Part shown: positions 1 to 5,901 of the stretch, piece by piece
Numbering within the stretch: position 1 is the first letter of the stretch
How the letters are laid out: each line of letters starts with the position of its first letter
Assembly (NCBI GenBank): GCA_002305275.1
Contig: DBQO01000039.1
Coordinates: 1-9,282, forward strand
From: Bacteroidales bacterium UBA1392
GTDB lineage: Bacteria > Bacteroidota > Bacteroidia > Bacteroidales > UBA932
Direction of reading: 5' to 3'
DNA length: 9,282 nt
The notes under the pieces: generated by a model
Told to the model about the DNA's origin: nothing
The model's database searches: none
What the model saw: the letters and a program-made list of their open reading frames with translations, nothing else
Position numbers and translations under genes: made by a program

Positions 1-49
1 TGTCTACTTTTTGCAAGCAGTGCATCTTTCGTATCAAACCTTTCGGACT

Positions 50-227
50 CGTCAGAATTTCTGTACAAAAAACTCATTTAGTCGTCAGAATAAATGTAAA
101 TTTCCTGAATATTCGTCAGAATTTCTGTATATTTGCAAAAAGTTCGTCAGAACTTCTGTGCAAAAACGAGCTTACTCGTCATAATTTATGTGCAAATATG
201 GGAGTTTAACGTCAGAATAAATGTAAA
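50..227 (+). repeat. Six-copy ~32-bp repeat array upstream of the DUF4143 ATPase gene
   Basis: Six degenerate copies of a unit starting CGTCAGAA and continuing (T/A)(T/A)(T/A)(C/A)TGT(A/G)(C)AAA begin at 50, 83, 114, 145, 177 and 210, so the spacing is 33, 31, 31, 32 and 33 bp, close to three helical turns. The CGTCA core is intact in all six; copy 5 reads CGTCATAA. The last copy (210-227) ends directly at the ATG at 228, leaving no room for a conventional ribosome binding site. Regular phasing next to a promoter suggests an array of protein-binding sites on one DNA face, perhaps for the ATPase itself or another regulator. That function is inferred; the repeat is seen directly. Confidence 0.85.
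128..135 (+). promoter_or_regulatory. Possible -7 box (TATATTTG) inside repeat copy 3
   Basis: TATATTTG fits the Bacteroidetes housekeeping -7 consensus TAnnTTTG. It sits in repeat copy 3, which differs from the others by a few extra bases that create the box. No clear -33 TTG lies 19-21 bp upstream, so this is a weak candidate. It would give a leader of roughly 90 nt carrying copies 4-6. Confidence 0.25.
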
Positions 228-1526
228 ATGAAAAGGGAAATATACACAAAACTACTTGAGTGGAAGGCTCGTAGAGACCATAAGCCTCTTGTCGTGGATG
301 GTGCTCGTCAAGTCGGTAAGACATATATACTAAAGGAGTTTGGATCCAAGGAGTACAAAAACTGCGCATATGTAAACCTTGACAAGGATAATGTAGCGAA
401 GGTTATCTTTGAACCGGACCATAATATTGAACGGATTATACGCACTCTCTCTGCTCATACGGGTATTGATATAAAGGCTGAAAAGACATTGATTATTTTA
501 GACGAGATTCAAGAAAGTTCGGCTGCACTTGGATCTCTAAAATATTTCCATGAGGATGCTCCTCAATATAATGTGGTTGCGGCAGGTTCCTTGTTAGGCA
601 TCTCCATTCATGAAGATCAATCCTTTCCGGTAGGAATGGTGGAGATTCTGCAAATGTACCCGATGTCTTTTCACGAGTTTCTGAATGCCACCGGCAATGA
701 ACGGCTGGTGGATTTGCTATTGAATTGTGACTGGGAAATTGTTAATACTCTTAATGAAAAATATATAGATCTTCTGCGCCAGTATTATTATGTTGGAGGA
801 ATGCCTGAGGCTTTAGCAGCATATATTGAGCAAAAAGGGCTTAATACTGTTCGCAAAATCCAGAAAGATATTTTAGCCGGATACCGCAGGGATTTTTCCA
901 AACATGCGCCCAATAATGAAGTGGCTCGTATTGAAATGGTGTGGGATTCCCTGCCCTCCCAGCTTGCCAAGGAGAACAAGAAATTCATTTACAATGCAGT
1001 ACGGAAAGGAGGACGAGCAAAAGAGTTCGAAATTGCCCTAAGGTGGCTTAAAAATGCCGGTCTAATATACATAGTCCATCGTGTTTCCAAAATAGAGATG
1101 CCTCTGAAATTTTATGAAGAGTTTGATGTGTTTAAGATATTTCCACTTGATGTTGGCCTTCTCGGTGCAATGACGGATTCACCCGCTTCACAAATGCTGG
1201 TTGGGGATAACTGCTTCAAAGAATTCAAAGGAGCATTCGCTGAATGCTATGTAAATGAACAACTCGCGCGAATGCAGCTTCCAACATTCTATTATTCAAG
1301 CAACGATACCACAGTAGAAATAGACTTCGCTGTTCAAACACCTAATCGTGTAATCCCAATCGAAGTGAAGGCAGAAGAAAATGTTCACTCAAAATCACTA
1401 AAGACTTACATTGACAACAACCCATCCCTGAAAGGCCTTAGAATCTCTATGAAGAATTATGAAGACCAAGGATGGATGGAGAATATCGGTCTTTATGCTG
1501 TAGAAGGGTTTCTTAGAAAGCAGTAA
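228..1526 (+). CDS. AAA ATPase with DUF4143 / PD-(D/E)xK-like C-terminus
   Basis: A 432-residue P-loop ATPase of the AAA_14-DUF4143 type, abundant in Bacteroidetes and of unknown physiological role. Walker A is GARQVGKT (residues 25-32) and Walker B is LIILDE (88-93). A sensor-like strand VVAAGSLLG (116-124) follows, then the family signature FPVGMVEILQMYPMSFHEFL (133-152). The C-terminal part carries D366 and ExK (E379, K381), consistent with the PD-(D/E)xK nuclease-like fold seen in related ATPases; whether it cuts DNA is unknown. Full length, no frameshift. The start is supported by the usual family N-terminus (basic, then LLEWK) and by the repeat array ending exactly at it. It is convergent with the next operon and appears independent of it. 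A role in defence or mobile-element biology is only a guess. Confidence 0.93.
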   Translation: MKREIYTKLLEWKARRDHKPLVVDGARQVGKTYILKEFGSKEYKNCAYVNLDKDNVAKVIFEPDHNIERIIRTLSAHTGIDIKAEKTLIILDEIQESSAALGSLKYFHEDAPQYNVVAAGSLLGISIHEDQSFPVGMVEILQMYPMSFHEFLNATGNERLVDLLLNCDWEIVNTLNEKYIDLLRQYYYVGGMPEALAAYIEQKGLNTVRKIQKDILAGYRRDFSKHAPNNEVARIEMVWDSLPSQLAKENKKFIYNAVRKGGRAKEFEIALRWLKNAGLIYIVHRVSKIEMPLKFYEEFDVFKIFPLDVGLLGAMTDSPASQMLVGDNCFKEFKGAFAECYVNEQLARMQLPTFYYSSNDTTVEIDFAVQTPNRVIPIEVKAEENVHSKSLKTYIDNNPSLKGLRISMKNYEDQGWMENIGLYAVEGFLRKQ

Positions 1527-1606
1527 TTTACTACGCTCCTTTCCCAATAGAACCGGGAAAAAGCACTTAGTATAATTCAAAAACCAAGAATATAGCACAA
1601 TCAAGC

Positions 1607-2512
1607 TTATTGCATTAACCCTGCTTGAGTATAATATTCGGTGATGAACGATGATAAAGCGGGTCTTTTTGTGATGGGTGCGGTTTCTCCTTCAATATCT
1701 AAGTCCCTACAATCAACCAGGAGCCCCGGAATGCCATTTTCCATAACAGGTTTGAAGTAGTTGTCATTAATTTCAACCCTCTTTTTAATCCAATTGAACA
1801 TCTTAGTTGGATCATAAATTTCCAGTGAAATGAAATCAACTCCCTCAATCCCCTCCCCATGGTACCATTCCTTAGTCCTCAGAACATCACGTACGGATAC
1901 CTTATTTCCTTTATTGTACCTGCCGCCAATTAGTTTGATTGGGATTTTGAAATGAACTTTCCATTCTTCAGCTTCCTCATTAATAAGATTGCCGGCAATC
2001 AGGGTAGATACACAAAAAGCGGAACAGGCAGCCCCTTCATTCTCGTACAATGGCCATAAAGCACCCCCGTAAAAATCCATCGGCGCATAACAGTTATCGA
2101 ACTTATGTTCAAATTTGTCAAAGAAATCAATTATTCTTTTAGCCGATCTTTCATTGATAAGATATTTTATAAAGAGTACCTTACCTTTTCTTGAATTAAA
2201 CCTCAGAGTACTTTCGATTTTTTGCGGCGATTCAATGTAAGCCTTAAAAGTTCCTCCGAGTATCCCTAGGCCAATCCTCTCCTTAAAGACGCCTTTAAAG
2301 ACCTCTAAAGGTTTTGCTCCCGATATACTGTACGCCTTTGTTCCTTCGATATTGCTGCTTTTCAAAGTAACAATGGTATGTCCTATGAAACGATATTGAA
2401 AGCTAAAAATCATTTTGGAAAAAGATTTTATAGCAGAGTTTAATAAGCCGGCAGGGCCTTGCCAATTTATCGGAGAGGGTGGCGAAATTACATATAAGGT
2501 AATCTCATGCAT
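1607..2512 (-). CDS. Hypothetical protein, possible permuted papain-like (NlpC/P60- or YiiX-like) enzyme
   Basis: A 301-residue protein that I do not firmly recognise. It has no signal peptide or TM segment. An early histidine in FIGHTIVTL (H45) is followed much later by NCYAPMDFYGG (C141) and GAACSAFC (C163, C167). A His motif of the GHxxI type preceding a CSxF-type Cys motif is the order found in circularly permuted NlpC/P60-like hydrolases such as YiiX, so a peptidase, amidase or lipid acyl-transfer activity is possible. This is motif reading by eye, not a confirmed family match. The residue after about 180 has no recognisable domain. It is the last gene of a three-gene minus-strand operon, 25 nt after the membrane protein. 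Alternatives are a secreted toxin paired with the two envelope proteins, or a housekeeping envelope enzyme. Confidence 0.8.
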   Translation of the reverse strand: MHEITLYVISPPSPINWQGPAGLLNSAIKSFSKMIFSFQYRFIGHTIVTLKSSNIEGTKAYSISGAKPLEVFKGVFKERIGLGILGGTFKAYIESPQKIESTLRFNSRKGKVLFIKYLINERSAKRIIDFFDKFEHKFDNCYAPMDFYGGALWPLYENEGAACSAFCVSTLIAGNLINEEAEEWKVHFKIPIKLIGGRYNKGNKVSVRDVLRTKEWYHGEGIEGVDFISLEIYDPTKMFNWIKKRVEINDNYFKPVMENGIPGLLVDCRDLDIEGETAPITKRPALSSFITEYYTQAGLMQ

Positions 2513-2537
2513 TTCAAATGGGGCTATTTACAAATAT

Positions 2538-3002
2538 TCAGTACTTCCTAAGTGACCCATAGAAGAGAGCTAAATAAATAAGTGGTACAATAAAAGGCAT
2601 TACTGCGGCAAACACAATAATTGCCATACCATGCAACAACAGATATCCGGCGACAAAAGTCACCATTGATATTAAAAGCGTTTTATAGGACGCACGGAGA
2701 CGGGCAACATTGTAGCCACTTTTTTCCTTCCTCTCAGCAGAAAAAATTAACAGACAAGCCCCTATGAAATATAGCAACACCGACAATTCGTCGCCCTGAT
2801 TATTCGTTATGAGAGCAAAATTCTTAGTTGATAGGTATTGTGAATGGAGGGTAAAAACATTCCACTCCAGCCATTGAGGCTTTTCACCCAAATGAATGAA
2901 AAAATAGCCCCCTACTGCCCCAAGCAACAGCAAAACAACACCAACGTACTTTATTTGCCACGGCAATAAGGGCAAGCGTTTAAAATCGCCGACATCCTCC
3001 AT
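2538..3002 (-). CDS. Four-TM inner-membrane protein, unknown function
   Basis: A 154-residue protein with four predicted hydrophobic helices at about 18-37, 73-88, 107-125 and 127-148. TM1 and TM2 are joined by a polar, aromatic-rich loop (WLEWNVF, 44-50) and TM2 and TM3 by a basic loop (RKEKSGYNVARLR, 91-103). The basic loop suggests both termini and this loop are cytoplasmic, with the TM1-TM2 loop in the periplasm. I recognise no catalytic motif or family. It starts 5 nt after the stop of the upstream lipoprotein gene and ends 25 nt before the downstream soluble protein, so co-transcription and perhaps translational coupling are likely. It could be a membrane anchor, a transporter-like accessory, or an immunity-type partner for the downstream gene; none of these is demonstrated. 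Confidence 0.85.
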   Translation of the reverse strand: MEDVGDFKRLPLLPWQIKYVGVVLLLLGAVGGYFFIHLGEKPQWLEWNVFTLHSQYLSTKNFALITNNQGDELSVLLYFIGACLLIFSAERKEKSGYNVARLRASYKTLLISMVTFVAGYLLLHGMAIIVFAAVMPFIVPLIYLALFYGSLRKY

Positions 3003-3007
3003 TCTAT

Positions 3008-3643
3008 CTATATAACTGTTGTAGATACTACCGAGCCATCCTCAAGATGGATTTCAAAATATACCATCCCGAACTTATGGTTATACTTGTATATTAATTT
3101 TTTGTAACCGGGATAGGGCATGTTTTGCTCGACTGTAGTTACTTTAATCTGAAAAAAACCATATTCAAAATCATCTGTCTCTGATTTAGCGATTACCTTA
3201 CGTACTAATTTTTTCCCCTCCTCTGTTTTGTATTCCCATTTGTCACCCACTTTGGCACCATATCGAGCAAATACCGATTGCTCACCTTTTGAATTAAGGA
3301 CTGCCACTCCTTCGGTCGAATTTATTACATTTAAGGTACAATCAACAGTTCCATCCGGATTTACATAGGGCTGTATGAACAGATGTTTATATTCTATCGG
3401 AAGTTTTGTGGTAATACGTAAATCAACCACACCATTCTCATTGTCAACCACTTCTGATTTGGCCTGGATGCCAATGGGGTCTCCATCAATTTTTATATAG
3501 CCTGAAGATTTGGTGCCAACCTTATTTGCAGGAAGATCCGTTTGTCCTCCAATAGTAACTTTTGGAGATCCTAATTGCAGAATATCACAGGAGGCACATA
3601 ATGCAAGAGTAACAAATAGGGATAATAATAATTTGGTTTTCAT
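3008..3643 (-). CDS. Putative lipoprotein, unknown function
   Basis: A 211-residue protein with a typical lipoprotein signal peptide: basic MKTK, a hydrophobic stretch 5-15, and a Cys at 19 in CASC. The -3 position is Cys rather than the more common Leu, but the -1 Ser and overall geometry fit signal peptidase II. The mature part is predicted to be mostly beta strand. It includes YGAKVGDKWEY (128-138) and DDFEYGFFQIK (157-167), with a conserved-looking NHKFGMVYFEI segment near the end. I recognise this style of Bacteroidetes lipoprotein but cannot name a function. It is first in the operon, followed after 5 nt by the membrane protein. ATG at 3643 is the only start that preserves the signal peptide. 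A candidate -7 box lies about 55 nt upstream. Confidence 0.88.
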   Translation of the reverse strand: MKTKLLLSLFVTLALCASCDILQLGSPKVTIGGQTDLPANKVGTKSSGYIKIDGDPIGIQAKSEVVDNENGVVDLRITTKLPIEYKHLFIQPYVNPDGTVDCTLNVINSTEGVAVLNSKGEQSVFARYGAKVGDKWEYKTEEGKKLVRKVIAKSETDDFEYGFFQIKVTTVEQNMPYPGYKKLIYKYNHKFGMVYFEIHLEDGSVVSTTVI

Positions 3644-3697
3644 AGGTCAGTATTTTAAAAGGTCAATAAATGAGTATATAAATATTCATATTTTGTT

Positions 3698-3705
3698 CAA
3701 AAATA
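3698..3705 (-). promoter_or_regulatory. Possible -7 box (TATTTTTG) for the lipoprotein operon
   Basis: On the minus strand TATTTTTG fits TAnnTTTG. It would start transcription near 3690, giving a leader of about 50 nt before the ATG at 3643. The nearest TTTG upstream is 28 bp away, longer than the usual 19-21 bp, so only the -7 element is supported. Confidence 0.35.
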
Positions 3706-3732
3706 CACTTTTTTTCATAATAGCCTAATGTT

Positions 3733-3758
3733 TCAAAGAGAAATATTTATTTCTTTGA
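3733..3758. other. Imperfect AT-rich dyad upstream of the lipoprotein operon
   Basis: Left arm TCAAAGAGAAATA (3733-3745) and right arm TATTTCTTTGA (3748-3758) are inverted copies apart from a 2-nt insertion. The dyad is centred about 40-45 bp upstream of the candidate -7 box, a position suited to an operator. It may be chance in AT-rich DNA. Confidence 0.3.
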
Positions 3759-3789
3759 TTTAGAGCAATAAGATTTATACAAATAAAAA

Positions 3790-3818
3790 GAGACCGGCTA
3801 CAAATTTTAGTCGGTCTC
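3790..3818 (-). terminator. Rho-independent terminator after serpin 1
   Basis: An 11-bp stem pairs 3790-3800 with 3808-3818 (one G-T wobble), with a 7-nt loop. On the minus strand the stem is followed by TTTTTATTTG. It lies 28 nt past the serpin 1 stop codon. A T run on the plus side (3823-3828) could let it also act in the other direction. It separates serpin 1 from the lipoprotein operon. Confidence 0.85.
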
Positions 3819-3846
3819 AATATTTTTTAGGTATAATCAAATATTC

Positions 3847-5160
3847 CTATTTTCCATCATATACTCCCGCGAAGAGCATCACACCGGATGATTTTTCTAC
3901 TATGGTGTAAACAAATGGATGGTCTGCAAAGAACTCAATCACTTTTGGCTGTTCGCCACCAGCGGAGGCCATTCTTATCATAACTGCAGTAACTGCAGCG
4001 GCCTCTGTTCCCCATTCAGTGACATTGATACGAGCCTTTTGAATAACTGACCCAATATAGAAATCATTTATGCTAGAATGGGAAAGAAATTTGTCGAACT
4101 GAGCCTGAAAAGGCACAAATGCCCTACGGATTCCCAAGGCTTTTAGCATATCTGTGAGTTCGTATTTATTTTCTGACTCAAATTTGGGGAGTCGAAGGTA
4201 AACAAGAGTCTCAGTTGACATTGAGGATAAAGCTTCAGACCACTTCTCAGAAGTAAGAGTTGAGAACAGCTGCTCGAGACCGTTGCCACCCTTTACATCA
4301 GGCAAAATAATATACATGGCAAACTTTCCATTCGCATACGGAAGCTCTACGATTGCATTCTCCCCCATTCTTCCATAATTAAAATGCCTTGAAGAGATCA
4401 TATAATCGACCCTCCTTTGGCCTCCTCCGTCCAGATAGAAAGTTGCCGATTTCTGTGTAACATCTTTGTCGAACATGGGTTTCCCTGCCTCCTCACTCCA
4501 TTTTGCTTTGAAATAAAGCGCATTTAGAATTGCAGCTGCAAAATCCTGATCTACATCGCCTTCATCAAGAAAAGGAAAGATAAATCCGTTGGTGTTGCGA
4601 TATGCCCATTCATTGATCCTGTCAACTACTACCTTCGGATTTGAAGCATTCACATACTCAACGGGAGCATAGTACACCTTTTCAGCTATATTGCGAAATC
4701 CGTCCTGAACACGGAATTCTTCATTTACGATTACTGCGTCAGTCAGCTTCAATGCCACAGAGTCATCAAGCGCAGGTAATTGATTGAGCAATAGATTACA
4801 ATAATCATTCAGGGCCTTTTGATCTTCTCCATACCCCAGGGTTCCGATAATCTCCGAAGCCGTCTCACCGCTGGCACCATTCGCAGTAATGGCTAGGGCA
4901 TATTGCAAGCTTAGTGGAGAATAAATAATACTCTTTTGTCCCTGATTGTAGAGAGTTTTCAGGCTCTTAATTGCAAAAGCATTTCCGGCATTAACATAAG
5001 TTTTTTGCTCCTCACTCAATGTAACTTTTGTTATAGTTGCATCCGGAGTGGGAGAAACAATTTCTATGGGATTTTTCACCCGTGGAACATCACTTTTTTC
5101 ACATGCTGTGAAACCTAATACGGCAATTACAATAAATAATGTGATTTTGATCTTGTTCAT
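3847..5160 (-). CDS. Serpin family lipoprotein 1 (protease inhibitor)
   Basis: A 437-residue serpin of the bacterial lipoprotein type, related in layout to Tannerella miropin, a surface serine/cysteine protease inhibitor. Signal peptide 1-19 ends in GFTAC with lipid-anchored C20, then EKSDVP. Serpin landmarks are SPLSLQYAL (81-89), NALYFKAKW (213-221), LRLPKF (322-327), and the C-terminal signature FFADHPFVYTI (410-420). The hinge EWGTEAAAVTAV (382-393) has the small residues needed for loop insertion, so it should be inhibitory. By standard numbering P15 is G384, and P1-P1' falls at A398-S399, with R396 and M397 just before. An in-frame ATG at 5181 would add 7 residues. I chose 5160 because it matches the start and exact length of serpin 2 and both share ACA(A/G)TTATG there. 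It is transcribed from an ECF-type promoter, divergent from the sigma gene. Confidence 0.96.
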   Translation of the reverse strand: MNKIKITLFIVIAVLGFTACEKSDVPRVKNPIEIVSPTPDATITKVTLSEEQKTYVNAGNAFAIKSLKTLYNQGQKSIIYSPLSLQYALAITANGASGETASEIIGTLGYGEDQKALNDYCNLLLNQLPALDDSVALKLTDAVIVNEEFRVQDGFRNIAEKVYYAPVEYVNASNPKVVVDRINEWAYRNTNGFIFPFLDEGDVDQDFAAAILNALYFKAKWSEEAGKPMFDKDVTQKSATFYLDGGGQRRVDYMISSRHFNYGRMGENAIVELPYANGKFAMYIILPDVKGGNGLEQLFSTLTSEKWSEALSSMSTETLVYLRLPKFESENKYELTDMLKALGIRRAFVPFQAQFDKFLSHSSINDFYIGSVIQKARINVTEWGTEAAAVTAVMIRMASAGGEQPKVIEFFADHPFVYTIVEKSSGVMLFAGVYDGK

Positions 5161-5218
5161 AATTGTTATTCTATTTTTCAATATTCTCGATAGTTATTAA
5201 ATAAAAACTCTTGTCGTT

Positions 5219-5254
5219 TATTATATATACGAAGCAACTCATTAAATACTGCCA
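5219..5254 (-). promoter_or_regulatory. ECF-type promoter of serpin 1
   Basis: On the minus strand, TGGCAGTATTT (5254-5244), a 12-nt spacer, then CGTATATATAATA (5231-5219). Read as ECF elements this is TGGCAG, N17, CGTA. The same sequence lies upstream of the sigma gene and serpin 2. The predicted start near 5217 gives a leader of about 55-60 nt. Confidence 0.75.
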
Positions 5255-5260
5255 ACTGAA

Positions 5261-5279
5261 AAAAAATATAATATTTTTT
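5261..5279. promoter_or_regulatory. Perfect AT dyad midway between divergent ECF promoters
   Basis: Two 9-nt arms (AAAAAATAT at 5261-5269 and ATATTTTTT at 5271-5279) are exact inverted repeats around base 5270. The two -35 elements end at 5254 and begin at 5287, so the dyad is centred at the midpoint between them. It places a T-rich run just upstream of each -35 element, so it could serve as paired UP elements or a shared operator. Confidence 0.5.
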
Positions 5280-5286
5280 GACTGTT

Positions 5287-5317
5287 TGGAAGTATTTGTA
5301 ACTATCTTCGTATATAT
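5287..5317 (+). promoter_or_regulatory. ECF-type promoter of the sigma/anti-sigma operon
   Basis: TGGAAGTATTT (5287-5297), an 11-nt spacer, then CGTATATAT (5309-5317). As ECF elements this is TGGAAG, N16, CGTA, the geometry of promoters such as those of Bacillus SigW. The match to both serpin promoters implies autoregulation. The predicted start is near 5320, leaving a leader of only about 15 nt. Confidence 0.75.
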
Positions 5318-5334
5318 GTATAGAACGGCATAGA

Positions 5335-5901
5335 GTGAAAGATAAGAATCTCGCTAACCATGATGCCCTACTTGCAGCCAAATGTACTAAAGGTGACAAT
5401 AGGGCAAGGGAGCAGCTGTATAAGGATTATGCGGCCAGGGTGTATATGCTCTGTATGCGATATACCGGAGATTCTACTTTAGCAGAGGATTTAATGCAGG
5501 ACTGCTTTATTCGGATCTTTGACAACATTCGTAAATATGATTCCAACAAGGCATCGCTTAAAACCTGGATATCGCATATTACGGTTAATCTCTTGATTGA
5601 TCATTTAAGGCGGAATAAGAAATTCACTTTCGTATCAATAGACGAACAGAGATTAGATATTGTGGAACCTGAGTATAATAGTCTGATTCATGTCCCTCAA
5701 GATGTCATATTGAAAATGATTGCGGATTTGCCGGATAGTAAAAGGACTGTGTTTAATTTATATTGTCTGGAAAACTATACCCACAAAGAGATAGCTGAGT
5801 TATTGGGAATAAAGGAAAATACGTCATCATCGATCCTCTATAAAGCGAGAGTTATATTGGCAGATAGGGTTAATGCATATATTAAGGAGAAAGGCTTATG
5901 A
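5335..5901 (+). CDS. ECF-family RNA polymerase sigma factor
   Basis: A 188-residue sigma-70 family protein with only regions 2 and 4, the ECF layout. Region 2 covers about 25-95, with the -10-recognition segment EDLMQDCFIRIF (51-62) and SLKTWISHITVNLLIDHLRR (74-93). After a linker, region 4 covers about 125-180, with the -35-binding helix-turn-helix YTHKEIAELLGIKENTSSSI (148-167). The start is GTG at 5335; the ATG at 5360 is out of frame and the first in-frame ATG (residue 38) would remove part of region 2. No clear SD precedes it. It overlaps the next gene by 4 nt (ATGA). It carries the same upstream promoter as the two neighbouring serpin genes, so it is the likely activator of all three units. 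It is divergent from serpin 1. Confidence 0.95.
   Translation: MKDKNLANHDALLAAKCTKGDNRAREQLYKDYAARVYMLCMRYTGDSTLAEDLMQDCFIRIFDNIRKYDSNKASLKTWISHITVNLLIDHLRRNKKFTFVSIDEQRLDIVEPEYNSLIHVPQDVILKMIADLPDSKRTVFNLYCLENYTHKEIAELLGIKENTSSSILYKARVILADRVNAYIKEKGL
5884..5889 (+). promoter_or_regulatory. Shine-Dalgarno AAGGAG of the anti-sigma gene
   Basis: AAGGAG lies 8 nt before the ATG at 5898, inside the end of the sigma gene. It is the clearest SD in the window. With the 4-nt ATGA overlap it suggests coupled, near-stoichiometric synthesis of sigma and its partner. Confidence 0.8.

Larger units (their letters stand above)
3831..5254 (-). repeat. Serpin duplication unit, copy 1
   Basis: Homologous and colinear with 7091-8538. 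Both units begin with the decamer GTATAATCAA placed 6 nt beyond the serpin stop codon. Both contain a 437-codon serpin gene with no gaps, and both end with the same promoter. Near-identical DNA tracts of 25 nt or more occur in the coding part, for example around 4483-4509 versus 7749-7775. This is an old tandem duplication in direct orientation, now separated by the sigma operon. Confidence 0.85.

Noticed and set aside
50..227. CRISPR-like appearance of the 5' repeat array
   Set aside because: Units are degenerate, gaps between them are only about 12 nt and vary in length, and no cas gene is near. A regulatory array fits better.
1540..1560. TTTCCC / GGGAAA hairpin between the convergent ATPase gene and the operon
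   Set aside because: Only 6 bp with a 9-nt loop and no T run on either strand; not a credible terminator.
1569..1579. TAGTATAATTCAA resembling the GTATAATCAA found past both serpin stop codons
   Set aside because: It has an extra base and no surrounding homology; likely chance in AT-rich DNA.
4936..5118. Plus-strand 60-codon open frame within serpin 1
   Set aside because: Antisense shadow of a well-supported gene, with no independent start signals.
5161..5181. Seven-residue N-terminal extension of serpin 1 from an upstream ATG
   Set aside because: The paralogue starts at the position equal to 5160 with identical total length, and the extension would place charged residues before an already complete signal peptide.
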